DNA of 64,000 bases from Hydrangea macrophylla (GCA_033977485.1 CM066993.1:33334501-33398500); one strand, 5' to 3'. Positions 44,956 to 57,795 are shown, counted from the first letter of the stretch. The notes: generated from the letters alone by a model not told the origin. Numbers and translations: made by a program.

Positions 44956-46447
44956 TGTGGGAAAAACAGGTTTAAAATTAAATCTAAACGCGCAGCGGAA
45001 AACAAAGTTCAAAACTTTTATTGGTAGCCTTGGATCTACTACTTATTAACTCTATAGATGCGCATAACAAGATGGAGAAGATTCTATACCTTAGGTCTTG
45101 AACCCAATTCTGATTTTTGTCCTTCTCCTTGTGTGTGCAGCAGCAACCTCTAGGAAATCTTCACCCTTATGTCTCCTTGAATGCTCCCAGAGTGGTTAGG
45201 GTTGGTGGGAACCCTAATAGTGAGAATAGGGAAGGTTTGGGAACTCTAAACAGGTTCTGCAGTAACTGGTACGTTAAAAACGACGACCCCCAATTCTAGA
45301 CGTAGCTGCCCTATTTATAGATTCCCAGAACCGACCTTACTTTCACTCGATCGAAGTGACTTTAATCGATCGAACTGTCGATCAATCGAACCTCATAGGT
45401 TCTTAATTACTGTCGATCAATCGAACCTCATAGGTTCTTGATAGCATTCTCATTTGCCTTTCCAAGCATTCTAGCGGAGCTAAGAGTGGGACCTCATAGG
45501 TTCTTAATTACTGGCTCCGATTAATTATTATTCCATCTAGTCAGTACTCTTGACTAAGGAATCAATAATTAATCAATTATCATTAATGCCACTATAAAAT
45601 GATAATTGCACTCCAGTGCATAAGAACATAATCACACATACATAAGTGATTGCTAGACTTATATAATATGATACGGATGTCCCTCTACCAGGCAATATTC
45701 GTATCTATCATTGGGATGTATGTCTTAAGATACTGTCGACCCAATAGATAGTACATCTTATATTCCTCAAGTATCATTCACTATGCTTGGATTACTAAAC
45801 ATGTCAACAACAACACTTTGTTGACAAGGCTGGCCAGCTCTCAGTAATCACTCCTAGTGACATTCTCGAGGGAATACTTACTCTTCGTTTAATTGAAGAG
45901 GGTAGAATTCCATCTTGACAATATATGTTCCCAACATTGCATACTTGATTTACCCAAGATACCCAGGTGTTGATCTTGCAAGACCTCACTGATTGGTAAG
46001 TCAAAGCAACTAAGCATACAACTTGCGTCCATAACTGTCTCAGGATTGAGGACATGTATCCCTATACAAGTTTTGAGTTCCTATTGACGGTGACAGCGTT
46101 TAAGTGTCAATAGGTTTAACTCAGGTCCGTCAATGCACCGAGTGCACTAGCATATTAACCAAGAGTCAAAGACTCTTATGAATGAGATTCATCATTCTAC
46201 CCCGTAGACGTTAATCATGCTACAGTGTATACCTGATAAGTTATCCAGACTTATCATCCACTGTGACTTATTTGAAACAACAAGTATTTGTGATTCATAT
46301 CTCACATGTGTAATCACATACACAAATGAACCACATACAATGTTGTTTAAGGATTCCAGTCTAATATTCATCTCATGAACTAACATGCATAAATGCATTA
46401 TGATATTCCATTGTCCAACTAACTGGTTTGAGGGCATATTCCCAACA
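44956..46447 (-). repeat. Copia 3' LTR (1492 bp)
   Basis: Pairs with 51417-52930. It differs in the palindrome-rich part: at 45388-45437 it carries two extra copies of ACCTCATAGGTTCTT that its partner lacks; the native copy is at 45491. A TATA box (minus TATAAATA) lies at 45312-45319. Confidence 0.93.
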
Positions 46448-48789
46448 AACTCCCACTTGCACTCATAACCATTTAGTGTTAAAACAATAATAGCATTATC
46501 TATGTGACATGTCAAAATCCTTAACCCGTAAGGTTTTGCATAGGGACTGATGATCATCGGCTGAAAACAATCCATAGTAAAACATCTTCATGTTATACTA
46601 TATCCCTAGACAAAAGATGTCACATGACATGTATCCAGTAAAGCTAATTTGAACATTGTCCAAAACACCATCACCCTGCATATATTCGCTAGTTCTTTCT
46701 CAAGCCCTAGAGAATATATACTTTGTGAAAGTTCAAAAACTGAACATTCATTTGGACTGATATCTGTGAACAACCTCAACGGTATAACTGATATCCATAC
46801 CTAACATCACATACAAAGTTTATCAATAGCGAAAGCTTATGATATACCTTTCATGTGACCTCTTTCATCTTGTATCCCAAGATACAAAACTTGAAAGAGC
46901 AATAGGTTATGTTCAAAGGTGAAAATTTTTATCGAAACATTCTACGTTGAATCTAGCCAGCAACTTTCTGATATAGAAGTTTGAGACAATCTCATTATCT
47001 TAACTTTCTAATCTTGAATGAGCAAAAATCTTAAGATTATTGCTCGCCTCACTGAGATCATAAATATCAAGTATACTGTAGAAACTTAACCTTAATCATT
47101 GATGACACTACTTTAACATATCGCAATGATAAAGATGTCATCAATATATGGAACCATAATCAACACCACACTTCCTTTGCGCAAGGATCCTTTCATCCAC
47201 TTAAGCTACATCCACACTTTAGATGAATCCAAAGTATTTTGACCAATATGTCAAAACAGATGTCCTTATCTCTGGATGATTGCTTTAGTCCATAGACTTA
47301 TGCAAATCACATACCAGAGCTTCCTTATCATAAAACTTCAATGCACCAGGGAATTTCAACAATGTTGAGAATTCTCCCACTGGAATGAAGTACAAATGTA
47401 GGAATGGATGAAGAGGTAGTAGATTTTAGTTCTAGATGATTTATAGATTGCTTTAAGATATAAATTACTTTACTCTTTTATATTATCTTTCGTTTGCAAA
47501 ATTTGGTCTCCAACCAACTTTTGTTTTCTCTGGAAACACGACAAAAGTATTATACTTCTAATCTAGATTCAAAAGGCTCATCATTTCTTTACACCAAAGT
47601 GCTAGACATCCTTATCCAAAGTTACCATGAGAAAGAAGTCGCATTCTTTTCACAACTTTGGGGATGTCTATCGAAAAGATTTGCTTTTGAATAAGATCCA
47701 GTATATACATTGTAGTTCCATCGAGAAAAACAAGGAATAGTAGTAACTCTAAATAACTCATCCCATGACCCAGTCATATCTAAAAGAAGATAGTTCCTTC
47801 TACCTGCTACACCATCCCGTGGAGGCGCACTAGGTGTAGACTGTTGAGAAAGAATCTCATTCTTATCTCCTTTGGACAATAAATACATTAGATAGATACT
47901 CACCATTTTGATCAAATCAAAAGGCAACGATATTCTTTTACCAATTACTCTTCATTCCAAAACTTTTGAATTTCTTCAAAATTGAGGATGAAGATGCAAT
48001 AAGTAAATGTATATCAGTATCCAAAGTAGCCGAAACTACTTTTCAACTCTAATGTTTATTGCCCTACATACATGAGTATGTTATAATTCTAATAAGTCCT
48101 TGGTCGTGTGATTTTCAAAAGAAAAGTCACCTGATCATATTAGCCTCTAAATAGGATTGACAAACAGGTAGTGGTTTCAACAACCAAAAGAGTTTTAGGA
48201 TCCAATCCTTTACTCCCCATTTATCCTAATTTAGATTAATATGATCTGATCACATTTACTCTCTAAATAGGATTGACAAATAGGCAATGGTCTTAGCAAC
48301 CGAAAGAGTTTAGGATCATATCCTTTACTCCCCATTTATCCTATTTAGATTAAATATGATCTAACCTCAAAACCAAAAAGTCATAGAATTAGTTGAGGGT
48401 GCTATCCTTTTAGATGGTAAAATACCCATGAGTCATTTAAATACTACATTAGATAATATATAAAAAACAAGAGTAAATTGGTGAGATACTTGCTTGACAA
48501 GTTATTTAGATCACATAAAAGAATGCTTTCTTTTAATCAAGAATTTCAGTACCAAAATCAAAAGAATAAATATTATTCATTAATTCAAAACTAAAATCCA
48601 TCTAATAACTCCAAAGTTTTATTACAATATAAAACTATTAATCTAATAGCAACTCTTGCATCAGATCCCAAAAGGCAATCAAGATCTTCTAATCACTGCA
48701 CATTCTTATTTTCCAATTCCCTGCAATAATTATAGATATAATTTAGAAAATATAGAATTAGTGCCCATAGTAGTTGAAGTATCAGTTTT
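46448..48789 (-). pseudogene. pol: Copia pol remnant (RT traces)
   Basis: The minus strand at about 47310-47250 reads YGLKQSSRD, the conserved Copia RT block. At about 47140-47100 a VDDIFII-like segment recalls the catalytic YVDD region. The frame 47927-47622 (SQQSTPSAPPRDGVAGRRN) may derive from the integrase-RT linker. Stops and frameshifts are frequent, and integrase, most of RT and RNase H cannot be read. Within 48120-48370 a block of about 125 bp is repeated twice (ATCAGATTAGCCTCT... at 48130 and 48250). Confidence 0.6.
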
Positions 48790-49656
48790 TCAACTTACTT
48801 CAAAAACTAGTGAAAGGATCGTACCTTGCCTTTTGGCAGTCAAGTATTCCATACAGTTCCTTTTCCAATGCCCTCTCATGCCACAATGGAAACACTTTCC
48901 TTTTGGCACGGCACCAGCCTTTCCCTTTCCAAGTCTTTCCTTCTTCCCAATAGTTGGCTTAGGCTCACCTATCCTTGAGTCTTGCTTCCCCTTCTCTGAA
49001 CTTATGCTCTTAGGCTTAGTTCCAGAAGATGAAGCCATTCCAATGTTCTGAACATTTGACTCCTCTTTGACTATATCCATCGTTGCCTCAAGAGAGCTCA
49101 TCAACTCACTTGTTGAAAAAACTGTTTTACTCATTTTAAAAACCTTTTTAAATTGAGTGAATGATGAAGGCAACGAATGCAAGATTATGTCAACTTGAGT
49201 CTCACCATCAATGTCGGAACCCAGAACTTCCAGTACTTTGAAATAAGTAATCATTTTAAAAACATGCTCTCTTATTGAAGTTCCTTCCAATATTCTGGTG
49301 TCCATGACTAACTCCAAGGCTCTAAGCCTTGCAGTTCGACTTAGCTCCCCAAACATCTCTTCGAGGTTCAATATTATAGCACGGGCAGTGTTCAAAGGTT
49401 GATGTTGCTGCTTCAACACATCAGACAAAGAGTCTAAGATGCTAGAGCGAGCTATACCATCAAATCTTATCCACTGCCAATATTGATCTGCAAGATCAGT
49501 TGGGGTGTCATGGCATGGAATAGGTGGACAGGGAATGGTAAGAACGTATTTACATCCATTAGCAGTTAACCATTCATCCAGTTCCAGTTTCCATTCAACG
49601 TAGTTGTTTCCAATTAGCTTATTCTGGATCATGGTTATAGCAAGTGGGCTAGACAT
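48790..49656 (-). CDS. gag: Copia gag (288 aa) with CCHC knuckle
   Basis: The frame is open upstream to 49749, but MSSPLAITMIQNKLIGNNYVEWK at 49656 is the likely start, since Copia gags begin this way. The order is: N-terminal NNYVEWKLELDEWL; UBN2-type capsid region (ARLRALELVMDTRILEG, REHVFKMITYF, ILHSLPSSFTQFK); a Ser/Lys-rich linker; and KCFHCGMRGHWKRNC, a C-x2-C-x4-H-x4-C knuckle. The stop is at 48790, after a short tail. The frame is uninterrupted, the best-preserved gene of this element, but pol behind it is ruined. If expressed it could package RNA only with pol supplied by a relative. Confidence 0.85.
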   Translation of the reverse strand: MSSPLAITMIQNKLIGNNYVEWKLELDEWLTANGCKYVLTIPCPPIPCHDTPTDLADQYWQWIRFDGIARSSILDSLSDVLKQQHQPLNTARAIILNLEEMFGELSRTARLRALELVMDTRILEGTSIREHVFKMITYFKVLEVLGSDIDGETQVDIILHSLPSSFTQFKKVFKMSKTVFSTSELMSSLEATMDIVKEESNVQNIGMASSSGTKPKSISSEKGKQDSRIGEPKPTIGKKERLGKGKAGAVPKGKCFHCGMRGHWKRNCMEYLTAKRQGTILSLVFEVS

Positions 49657-51401
49657 AATGAATCTGAAATACAAATAATGTAACAGAATTACAATATGGA
49701 AATCATGAATATGACAATTTATATGATACATTGGAATTCCCTTAACCAACTCATTAATTGTCTTCAGGATGTCAAGCCTATGAAATTAAGTCTCTGTGTG
49801 GCGATCATAACCTCATAGCCTGATTGGGAAACCCATCACGAATGTCATGCAACTCTTACAAAACAATTCATGACTCCTGAACTTTTGGTCTCTAAGTTTC
49901 TGGATAATGCTCCGTGTGGAATCCCTTACCCATAGCTTAGCTAGTGTTTACCATTAACTAGAATCCAATGACAACCGCCTCAAGTAGTGCCTCAGTGTAG
50001 TGGTCACCCTCTAACGCGTCTCATTGATTCTATCTAAAGGAAGTTCATACCTAGTAACCAATGAATAGTCTATCCTCCGTATAGAATGATCACCCATGGC
50101 TGGGTGACACAGAATATACTACCCACCTTACAATGAACCGTTTATGGAAGACCGTGGGAGTTATAAAATAAGTCCCTCTCCCACTAGATTTTTATAAGAA
50201 GTTCATATCTAGTAATCAATAAGAAATACCCTCCGTATGGAATGATCACTCATAAATGAGTGACACAAAGTATTTCTCATACTTACAATGAACTAATAGG
50301 AATTTTTCAATAATAAAAAATGTTTCTTCACATTGCCCATAAACATCAAGTGTTTACTAATGTGTTGGAAAAGGTTTTGAATTTTTATTTTAGAAAACTT
50401 GTATTACGTGCATGCAAGTAGTAACAATATATAAAATTCCAATCACAACTAAGCACATAAAACAAAAACTAAAATGAAATAAAAACATTCAACAATGCCT
50501 CTATCTCCCATGGCTCTATCTCCATAGAACCTCCTTCTTGGTTTGATTGCCTCCGACTCCATCTTCATGGACAACGGCTTGCTCCTCCATCTTCATGGAT
50601 TTTCTAATTTATTACATTGGTCCTATACTTCTCTCGAAGCTTACAATTTATCTAGAAATAGAAATAAGAACAATAAAATAAAAGGCTAGGCAACCGGTGC
50701 GACTTTCCTTTTCATAGGATTGAAGTCGCAGCACCCTTTACATAAGCCTTAAATCCAAACCAATAATTAAATACAAAATTTAAAAGTCTTGGTGCCATGG
50801 GAGATAGCGGACTAAGCTTTCTTAAAAAAGGGTTAGTCACACGCACAACCACGCATATATATAAAAAAAATATGTACCATTGGAACCCCTAATTGATTCA
50901 CACAGTATATAAACTCTTTACATACTGAATTAGAACTTAAAACAGCATCACAGTTCTCTGTCACACTTCGATCGATCGAACTCGTTCGATCGATTGAACC
51001 TTCGATCGATTGAACATAGTTCAATCGATTGAACTTTCAGTTTCACAGAATGTTTTGAAAAACTTATAGCATAAATAAAATTTTAAAGTAAATATTTTTA
51101 AAACCATTAAATCTGTAAACTGAAAACCTTGACAGAAAAGCAGTCTCGATCGATCTAACACTATTCGATCGATCGAACAGAACCAAAGTTCGATCGATCA
51201 AAACTAGTTAGATCGCTTGAGAACGGATGATGTTCGATCGATCGAACCCACCTTGCATCCAATGCAATCACAGATTTGTATTCTGCTGCATAAACACTGC
51301 AGAAACAGATCTATGACGATGCAGTTTTGAAAGCAGTCCTAAAATCAACATGCAAATCAAAACTAGTGTTCCAAAACGCATCTATAGATCCAAACAAGCG
51401 A
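49657..51401 (-). other. Copia leader between PBS and gag
   Basis: 1.75 kb of non-coding sequence. It includes a duplicated block (GAAGTTCATAYCTAGTAAYCAATRA at 50040 and 50208, each followed by CCTCCGTATRGAATGATCAC) and a palindrome array at 50967-51249. No extra ORF is convincing. Confidence 0.6.
50967..51249. repeat. TTCGATCGATCGAA palindrome array in Copia leader
   Basis: About ten palindromes of the type TTCGATCGATCGAA or GTTCAATCGATTGAAC occur within 280 bp. The same motif recurs in the LTR at 51808-51925 and, decayed, at 45349-45390. Each is a perfect or near-perfect inverted repeat centred on CGATCG. Confidence 0.85.
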
Positions 51402-51414
51402 GGCTCTGATACCA
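51402..51414 (-). promoter_or_regulatory. Primer-binding site, Copia (initiator Met tRNA)
   Basis: Minus-strand TGGTATCAGAGCC, two bases after the LTR end CCCACA. This fixes the element's orientation. Confidence 0.92.
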
Positions 51415-51416
51415 AT

Positions 51417-52930
51417 TGTGGGAAAAACAGGTTTAAAATTAAATCTAAACGCACAGCGGAAAACAAAGTTCAAAACTTTTATTGGTAGCCTTGGATCTAC
51501 TACTTATTAACTCTATAGATGCGCATAACAAGATGGAGAAGATTCTATACCTTAGGTCTTGAACCCAATTCTGATTTTTGTCCTTCTCCTTGTGTGTGCA
51601 GCAGCAACCTCTAGGAAATCTTCACCCTTATGTCTCCTTGAATGCTCCCAGAGTGGCTAGGGTTGGTGGGAACCCTAATAGTGAGCCTAGGGAAGGTTTG
51701 GGAACTATAAACAGGTTCTGCAGCAACTGGTACATTAAAAACGACGACCCCCAATTCTGGACGTAGCTGCCCTATTTATAGATTCCCAGAACCGACCTTA
51801 CTTTCAATCGATCGAAGTGACTTCGATCGATCGAACTGTCGATGGATCGAACCACGTTCGATGGATCGAACCTGTCTAGACTTCAATCGATCGAAACAAA
51901 TTCGATCGATCGAACCAGTCTTGACAGCATTCTCATTTGCCTTTCTAAGCATTCTGGCGGAGCTAAGAGTGGGACCTCCTAGGTTCTTAATTATTGGCTC
52001 CGATTAATTATTATTCCATCTAGTCAGTACTCTTGACTAAGGAATCAATAATTAATCAATTATCATTAATGCCACTATAAAATGACAATTGCACTCCAGC
52101 GCATAAGAACATAATCACACATACATAAGTGATTGCTAGACTTGTATAATATGATACGGATGTCCCTCTACAAGGCGATATTCGTATCTATCATTGGGAT
52201 GTATGTCTTAAGATACTGTCGACCCAATAGATAGTACATCTTATATTCCTCAAGTATCATTCACTATGCTTGGATTACTAAACATGTCAACAACAACACT
52301 TTGTTGACAAGGCTGGCCAGCTCTCAGTAATCACTTCTAGTGACATTCTCGAGGGAATACTTACTCTTCGTTTAATTGAAGAGGGTAGAATTCCATCTTG
52401 ACAATATATGTTCCCAACGTTGCATACTTGATTTACCCAAGATACCCAGGTGTTGATCTTGCAAGACCTCACTGATTGGTAAGTCAAAGCAACTAAGCAT
52501 ACAACTTGCGTCCATAACTGTCTCAGGATTGAGGACATGTATCCCTATACAAGTTTTGAGTTCCTATTGACGGTGACAGCGTTTAGGTGTCAATAGGTTT
52601 AACTCAGGTCCGTCAATGCACCGAGTGCACTAGCATATTAACCAAGAGTCAAAGACTCTTATGAATGAGATTCATCATTCTACCCTGTAGACGTTAATCA
52701 TGCTATAGTGTATACCTGATAAGTTATCCAGACTTATCATCCACTGTGACTTATTTGAAACAACAAGTATTTGTGATTCATATCTCACATGTGTAATCAC
52801 ATACACAAATGAACCACATACAATGTTGTTTAAGGATTCTAGTCTAATATTCATCTCATGAACTAACATGCATAAATGCATTATGATATTCCATTGTCCA
52901 ACTAACTGGTTTGAGGGCATATTCCCAACA
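51417..52930 (-). repeat. Copia 5' LTR (1514 bp)
   Basis: Bounded by TGTGGG and CCCAACA. A TATA box (minus TATAAATA) at 51773-51780 puts the transcript start near 51745. The TTCGATCGATCGAA cluster (51808-51925) lies just upstream of it in U3, where transcription factors would act. Confidence 0.93.
51773..51780 (-). promoter_or_regulatory. TATA box, Copia 5' LTR
   Basis: Minus CTATAAATAGGGC, a near-consensus plant TATA box, conserved in both LTRs. Confidence 0.7.
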
Positions 52931-52935
52931 TATAT

Positions 52936-53028
52936 GTGGTGTGTATCACATATAGGATATAATATAATATTAGGTTAATATATTTTGAACCCAAAAGAAA
53001 CACAAGCGAAATGTATTCTTTAGCCGTA

Positions 53029-53061
<33 letters not shown>

Positions 53062-55041
53062 AGAAAAATAAGAAGGAAAGGGAGGAAAAGGAGAAGAGTC
53101 TCGGGCTCGTGGGCACGTGTGGAATCGCGGGGTGTTCGTTGTTGTCAATTTTTGACCCAAACTAGGTGAGTTAAATTTGTGTATCTGAGTATATATATAC
53201 ACCTATGTATATATGTGTACGCGAGTAAACCAAACTCTTACATATTTAATTTAATTATTGGGGTTAAATTTTTTTGTATTGGATTGCACGTCGTTATTGT
53301 AGAATTAATATAGATATCTCTTTCCCCTTCGCTTGACTTTGTGATTATGACATTAGTGTATTCAGAAGGGTTAGGTGAATAGTTAATTTGATGAAACCAT
53401 ATGTAAAATACTCATGATAATTAAGAATTTTTTTTTAAATTCAATTTTTTTGTAATTCCAACAGTTGCTGAAACTTCATAAAAATAGTAGAAATTCGTGG
53501 CTTAGAATTTTAGCATTCTGCTTGCAAGTCTTACATAAAACATGATTCTGCACACTTTTCGTGTATTGAGTTTTTTTCTAATTCTGCACCATATGGGTAA
53601 AAATTTAAGATTACAGTAGTAGTTTTTAGTATGTTAAACGTGCAAAATTGGGGGAAAATGATTCGATATGGATTTTTTTTATTCGTTAGTATGACTTAAT
53701 GAAAATTTATATGGAGATACATGAATTCTCATATAATATTAAGCTATGAAAAATGGGTGATAGTCGTTGACTTTGGGTCCGATGAACTTTTATAATTTCG
53801 AGAATACAAAGATGGATTCAAGTTCCTTATTGTTCACTGCTCCCTATTGTATTATTTTTTTGGTAGCTCAACTTGCTGAGTATACCTTTTTGCTAGTGGC
53901 TTCGTGATCAAGCTGGCCTAAGCCTTATCCCCGACTTATTTGTTAGACGTCTAGGCATATTGACCGGCCTTCTGTTGTGTATACCTGGTTTGGTTGATAT
54001 CCCAACCAAACAGGCACCGGAGTAGATGTTGGTAGTATGTCTGGGCACACATGGTATATATGTGTTGGTGTACCATGGAGGGTTGCCAAGTGGTGAACCT
54101 AGGAAATTGAATAATGAATCGTTCATAAAAGTAAGAGGATTATTGTTAATAAAATTTCTGATGAGTTAAAGGATCTAAAATGTTGATTTCCTCGACTACT
54201 GTTCTTTTCTTATACATTTATTTTGGATGTGTAGTGAGTAAATTGTGATGATAATTCTTCAGATAACTTAGTACAAGTAGTTCACATAATCTTGTGGTAT
54301 TTTGCTGTTATTAATCTTTGTGGTTGCAGGATGGTGGGTCCACTAACATTTTGTAGGTATTGACTCACCATGTGACGGAAGGTAAGCATTCTTTTATTTA
54401 AATTCAGGCGAGAACTGCATGGCCACCACATAAAGGAAAACTACTGCTCGTCTTGATATGTGAAGTGGAACTACTCTTTTGCTCAAGTTAATGTTTTGTG
54501 TGGTAGTTAAAGGGTCAACGGGTGATCCCGAAGCTCTGTGTGTGTGGTTTAACTCATATCAGTCATGTAACTGCCCATTGAGTTTTTCTCATGGGTGCAT
54601 TCTTGTTAGAGCGTAGAAGATCAAAAATTTCAGGGCTAGTAGGGAATTTGTGGCTCCTGGCAGCAGGAGGCATACGAAGTCTTTGTGCTGTTTCTCCTTA
54701 TTTGCTTTTATTTCAGTTTAGAGAGTTTAATAATAAAATTTTGGCATTGTGGGCCATTTGACTATTCAAGATTTTGTTTAAGTGAAGTTTTCTTTCTAGA
54801 TATTATTTGAGTGGAGATTTTAGAGAGATATTTGTTATGTTTTTGGCATTGGATGTAAATCTTGGTTTAACTTCTATTGTTGGATGTTGATTGTTATTTT
54901 TGCACGAGTGAGTTGTGATTTATCTGTACAGATTGTGTGATGTTTTTATACTACAATCACCTCTGATGATTTGACAGCTGGATATTGGTTGAGGGTTCTC
55001 CCTTGAATAATAATTAGCTGTCTAAAAATTAGGGTGTGAAA
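52936..55041 (+). repeat. Decayed chromovirus 5' LTR, second segment
   Basis: Resumes homology with the 3' LTR after the Copia element (GTGGTGTGTATCACATATAGG at 52937 and 59980). It ends in TGTGAAA where the 3' LTR has TGTGACA. It contains an (AG)n run at 53029-53054 and TATATATA near 53190. Confidence 0.9.
53029..53054. repeat. (AG)n microsatellite in LTR
   Basis: About 13 AG units; the partner LTR has about 16 (60071-60103). It lies about 150 bp before a TATATATA block that may be the TATA box. Confidence 0.9.
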
Positions 55042-55044
55042 GGT

Positions 55045-55055
55045 TGGTATCAGAG
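55045..55055 (+). promoter_or_regulatory. Primer-binding site, decayed chromovirus
   Basis: TGGTATCAGAG, four bases after the LTR end; initiator Met type. It fixes the plus orientation. Confidence 0.88.
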
Positions 55056-55173
55056 GTCATGGTTGCCCTAGACTAGAAAGTGTTTAGTTGATCTTCGGAT
55101 CATGATTAGCTAGAGTTTTGCTGTGGGAAATTTCTTTATAGTGTTCTTATGGTGTTCTGTGTATTTGAAGGTT

Positions 55174-56345
55174 ATGGCACCTAAGGGAAAAAAGGAAGAA
55201 CACAGTTGAAGCTAGTGCTGAGACAAGAGTAGGAAATCCAAATCTTGTTTAAGTGGATATGGGAGCAATGATGAATCAGATTCTATAAGCAGTGCAAACC
55301 AACAGCATCACTAGGGTGATCCATTGCGAAGAGGAACAAGGATTTTGTTTCTACTCACGAGCAAACATTCGATGGGGAAAAGGGTCTAAAGTGTGAGTTC
55401 GTGTTCGAGAGGATGCAGGTCACAGAGGTGTAGAAATAGGAGTTGGCATCTCAACAGCTTGAGGGTGTAGCTTTGATTTGGTGGGAATCATTGAGGGCTA
55501 CTTGTGACATGGCGGAGATGACTTTGGAGGAGTTCAAAGTTTGATTCGAGGAGAATTTCATTCCCAGCGCAGTGAAGTCACAATTGGCTAGGGAATTCCA
55601 AGGCCTCACCCAGGATACTATGACTGTGTGGGAGTATGTAAAGAAGTTAAATGAGCTATTACAATATGCTCCTCATATGATTGATACAGTGGAGAAGAAG
55701 AATGAGAAATTTATTGATGGATTGGAACATCACTTGTCTAAGGCAGTGCTATTTGCAGAGAGTGAGCCTTTCAATAAAGTGGTGGATTTGGCTTTGAAGA
55801 TCGAGCAGAAGGAGCAAAAAATTCAAGCTGAGAGGTTAGCAAGGACGAAGACAATTGAGAATTCTAGAGACACTTGGCCTCAAACTTAGTAAAAAGATGC
55901 AGGATAGAGTGGGAACAGATTTAAGCCTTATGATCAGGGGCAAAGAGGTCAGCAGTATCAAAGACAAGGATATGGCGGTTAGTACTTCCCGGTAAATTAG
56001 GGGAACTTCAAGGAGCAAAACCAACAATGGAATGGTCAGGGTGGTCAGCGTAATCAAGGTTTCCAGGGTCAATGTCAGCAGGCCCCGCAGCCACAGATTG
56101 GTTTCCATCCACCAGTGCCTCAGATTGGATCACCACTAGTAAGGGGAGAGATGGTTGTAGCTCCTAAATTGTGTTTCACTTGTCAGTTACCAGGACATAT
56201 TGCTAGGGCATGTCCCAACCCTCCTAGGATTAATCAGGCCACGAGACTAGGTCAGGCAGCTCTAGCCAGGGCATTTGCAGTGATGACAAGCAACGAGAAT
56301 GTGCAAGGTAGTCTCAAACTTTTTTATTCCGATGTTCGTGTTTAG
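55174..56345 (+). pseudogene. gag: Decayed chromovirus gag with CCHC knuckle
   Basis: Starts MAPKGKKEEHS then meets a stop. Further pieces include QQLEGVALIWWESLRAT, then 55572-55889 with REFQGLTQDTMTVWEYVKKLNELLQYAPHM (retrotrans_gag pattern), and finally LCFTCQLPGHIARAC near 56170, a complete CCHC knuckle. At least three frame changes or stops separate the pieces. The region corresponds to the full length of a chromovirus gag. Confidence 0.82.
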
Positions 56346-57795
56346 TTTGATTCGGGTGCATCCCACTTTTTCATTCTCGTCAGTTTGTTTTGAGAGAGAG
56401 TACTCCTGTTACACCTTTACTTATTCCTGTGAGTGTAGGAACACTTCTAGGGGTCCAGTTACTCTATATGAGCATTGTAGAGACTTTGTGATAGACTTTG
56501 GAGATAGGACTTTTCTCGTTAATTTGATTATATTGGGTTTCGAGGGGTATTCCATTATTTTAGGGATGGATTGGCTTAGGGAGAATCATGTCACTTTAGA
56601 TTGTGCTGGAAGGACTATTCATGCAGATACCCCCAGTTTACCTGGATCAACACCTATTTCACTTTAAATTAGTGATGTCTTTCTTGTATTCGGTGGAGAT
56701 ACCGAAGAAGAATATTTCTGATGTGGAAGTTGTATGCGAGTTTGAGGATTTTTTTTGGAGATTCCTAGACCACCGCCCAAGAGAGAGGTTGAGTTTCGGA
56801 TCGATCTTTTACCTGGATCAACACCTATTTCAAGATCAGCATATCGTATGGCAGCCAAGGAGTTAGAAGAGATGAAGAAGCAGTTGGATGAGATGCTTCA
56901 AAAAGGGTGCACTCATTATTTAATGTAAATTCATTTTCTTCGTAGTTATTATTTCTTTCTAGTAGTATAATTCTTTTGTGATTGAAAGCCCGAGGAATGT
57001 GGTGGAATTCGATGAGGTATGTATGAATCAGGTTCATACGTCCTGTAATTCATCATGGGGAGCTCCTGTGATATTTGTATCCAAGAAAGATGGTTCCCTA
57101 CATATGTGCATAGATTATAAGGTGACGATCAAGAACAAATATCCGTTGCCTAGGATTGATGATCTTCTGGATCAGTTAAAAGGGGCGATAGTCTTTTCCC
57201 TGTTGGATTTGAGAACGGGATATCATCAAATGGGGGTTATGGAGGAAAGTATTCCACGTACAACTTTTTGTACTCTGTGTGGAATGTATGAGTTTTCGAT
57301 CATGCCGTTTGGGTTGACCAAGGCTCTAGCATTCTTTATGGATTTGATGAATCGGGTGTTCAGGCCGTATTTAGACCGATTTGTTGTTGTTTTCATCGAT
57401 GAGATATTGGTTTATTGTTAAACTCTGGAGGAACATAGGGAGCATTTGAAGATTGTATTATAGATACTTCGAGAGCATCAATTATACGCCAAGTATAGTG
57501 AGTTTCATTTTGGGAGTCATGTTATTGATTTTTGGGTCATGTTATTTTGGCAAAGGGAATAGCAGTAGATCCTGAGAAAGTTGTAGCAGTACAAGAGTGG
57601 GTGCAACCTACTAATCCTATAGAGGTGAGGAGGTTCTGTGGATTAGCTGGGTATTACAGGAGATTCATTGAGAATTTCACTATTATAGCAGCACCGTTAA
57701 CCAAGTTGACCTGCAAGAATGTGAAGTTTTTATGGATAGACGATTGTGATCCTGCTTTTAAGGAGTTGAAGCAACGACTACTACACCAATTTTGA
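56346..57795 (+). pseudogene. pol: Decayed chromovirus protease and reverse transcriptase
   Basis: The protease shows FDSGASHFF at about 56347 and, in another frame, GMDWLRENHVTLDCAGRTI (56560-56625). RT follows: 56978-57421 with [68 protein letters not shown] and the catalytic block [12 protein letters not shown]. The second Asp of the usual FIDD is Glu here. 57532-57795 carries the connection ([18 protein letters not shown]). About 200 bp before RT (56860-56980) contain unrelated AT-rich sequence. The enzyme is inactive on several counts. Confidence 0.88.

Larger units (their letters stand above)
44956..52930 (-). mobile_element. Ty1/copia element, minus strand, pol deleted
   Basis: LTRs 51417-52930 (5') and 44956-46447 (3'), PBS 51414-51402, gag 49656-48790 and only about 2.3 kb between gag and the 3' LTR, too little for a full Copia pol. 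Termini are TGTTGGGAATATG...TTTTTCCCACA on the sense strand. LTR divergence is about 3% in the first 430 bp and lower afterwards by eye. It inserted into the 5' LTR of the decayed chromovirus. Confidence 0.92.

Noticed and set aside
53020..53202. Short frame rich in Ser/Leu over the (AG)n run
   Set aside because: Low-complexity translation of a microsatellite inside an LTR.
54000..54126. Frame NRRPVNMPRRLTNKSGIRLRPA, repeated at 60952-61170
   Set aside because: The pair are homologous positions in the two LTRs of the decayed chromovirus, and antisense to it. No sign of a gene.
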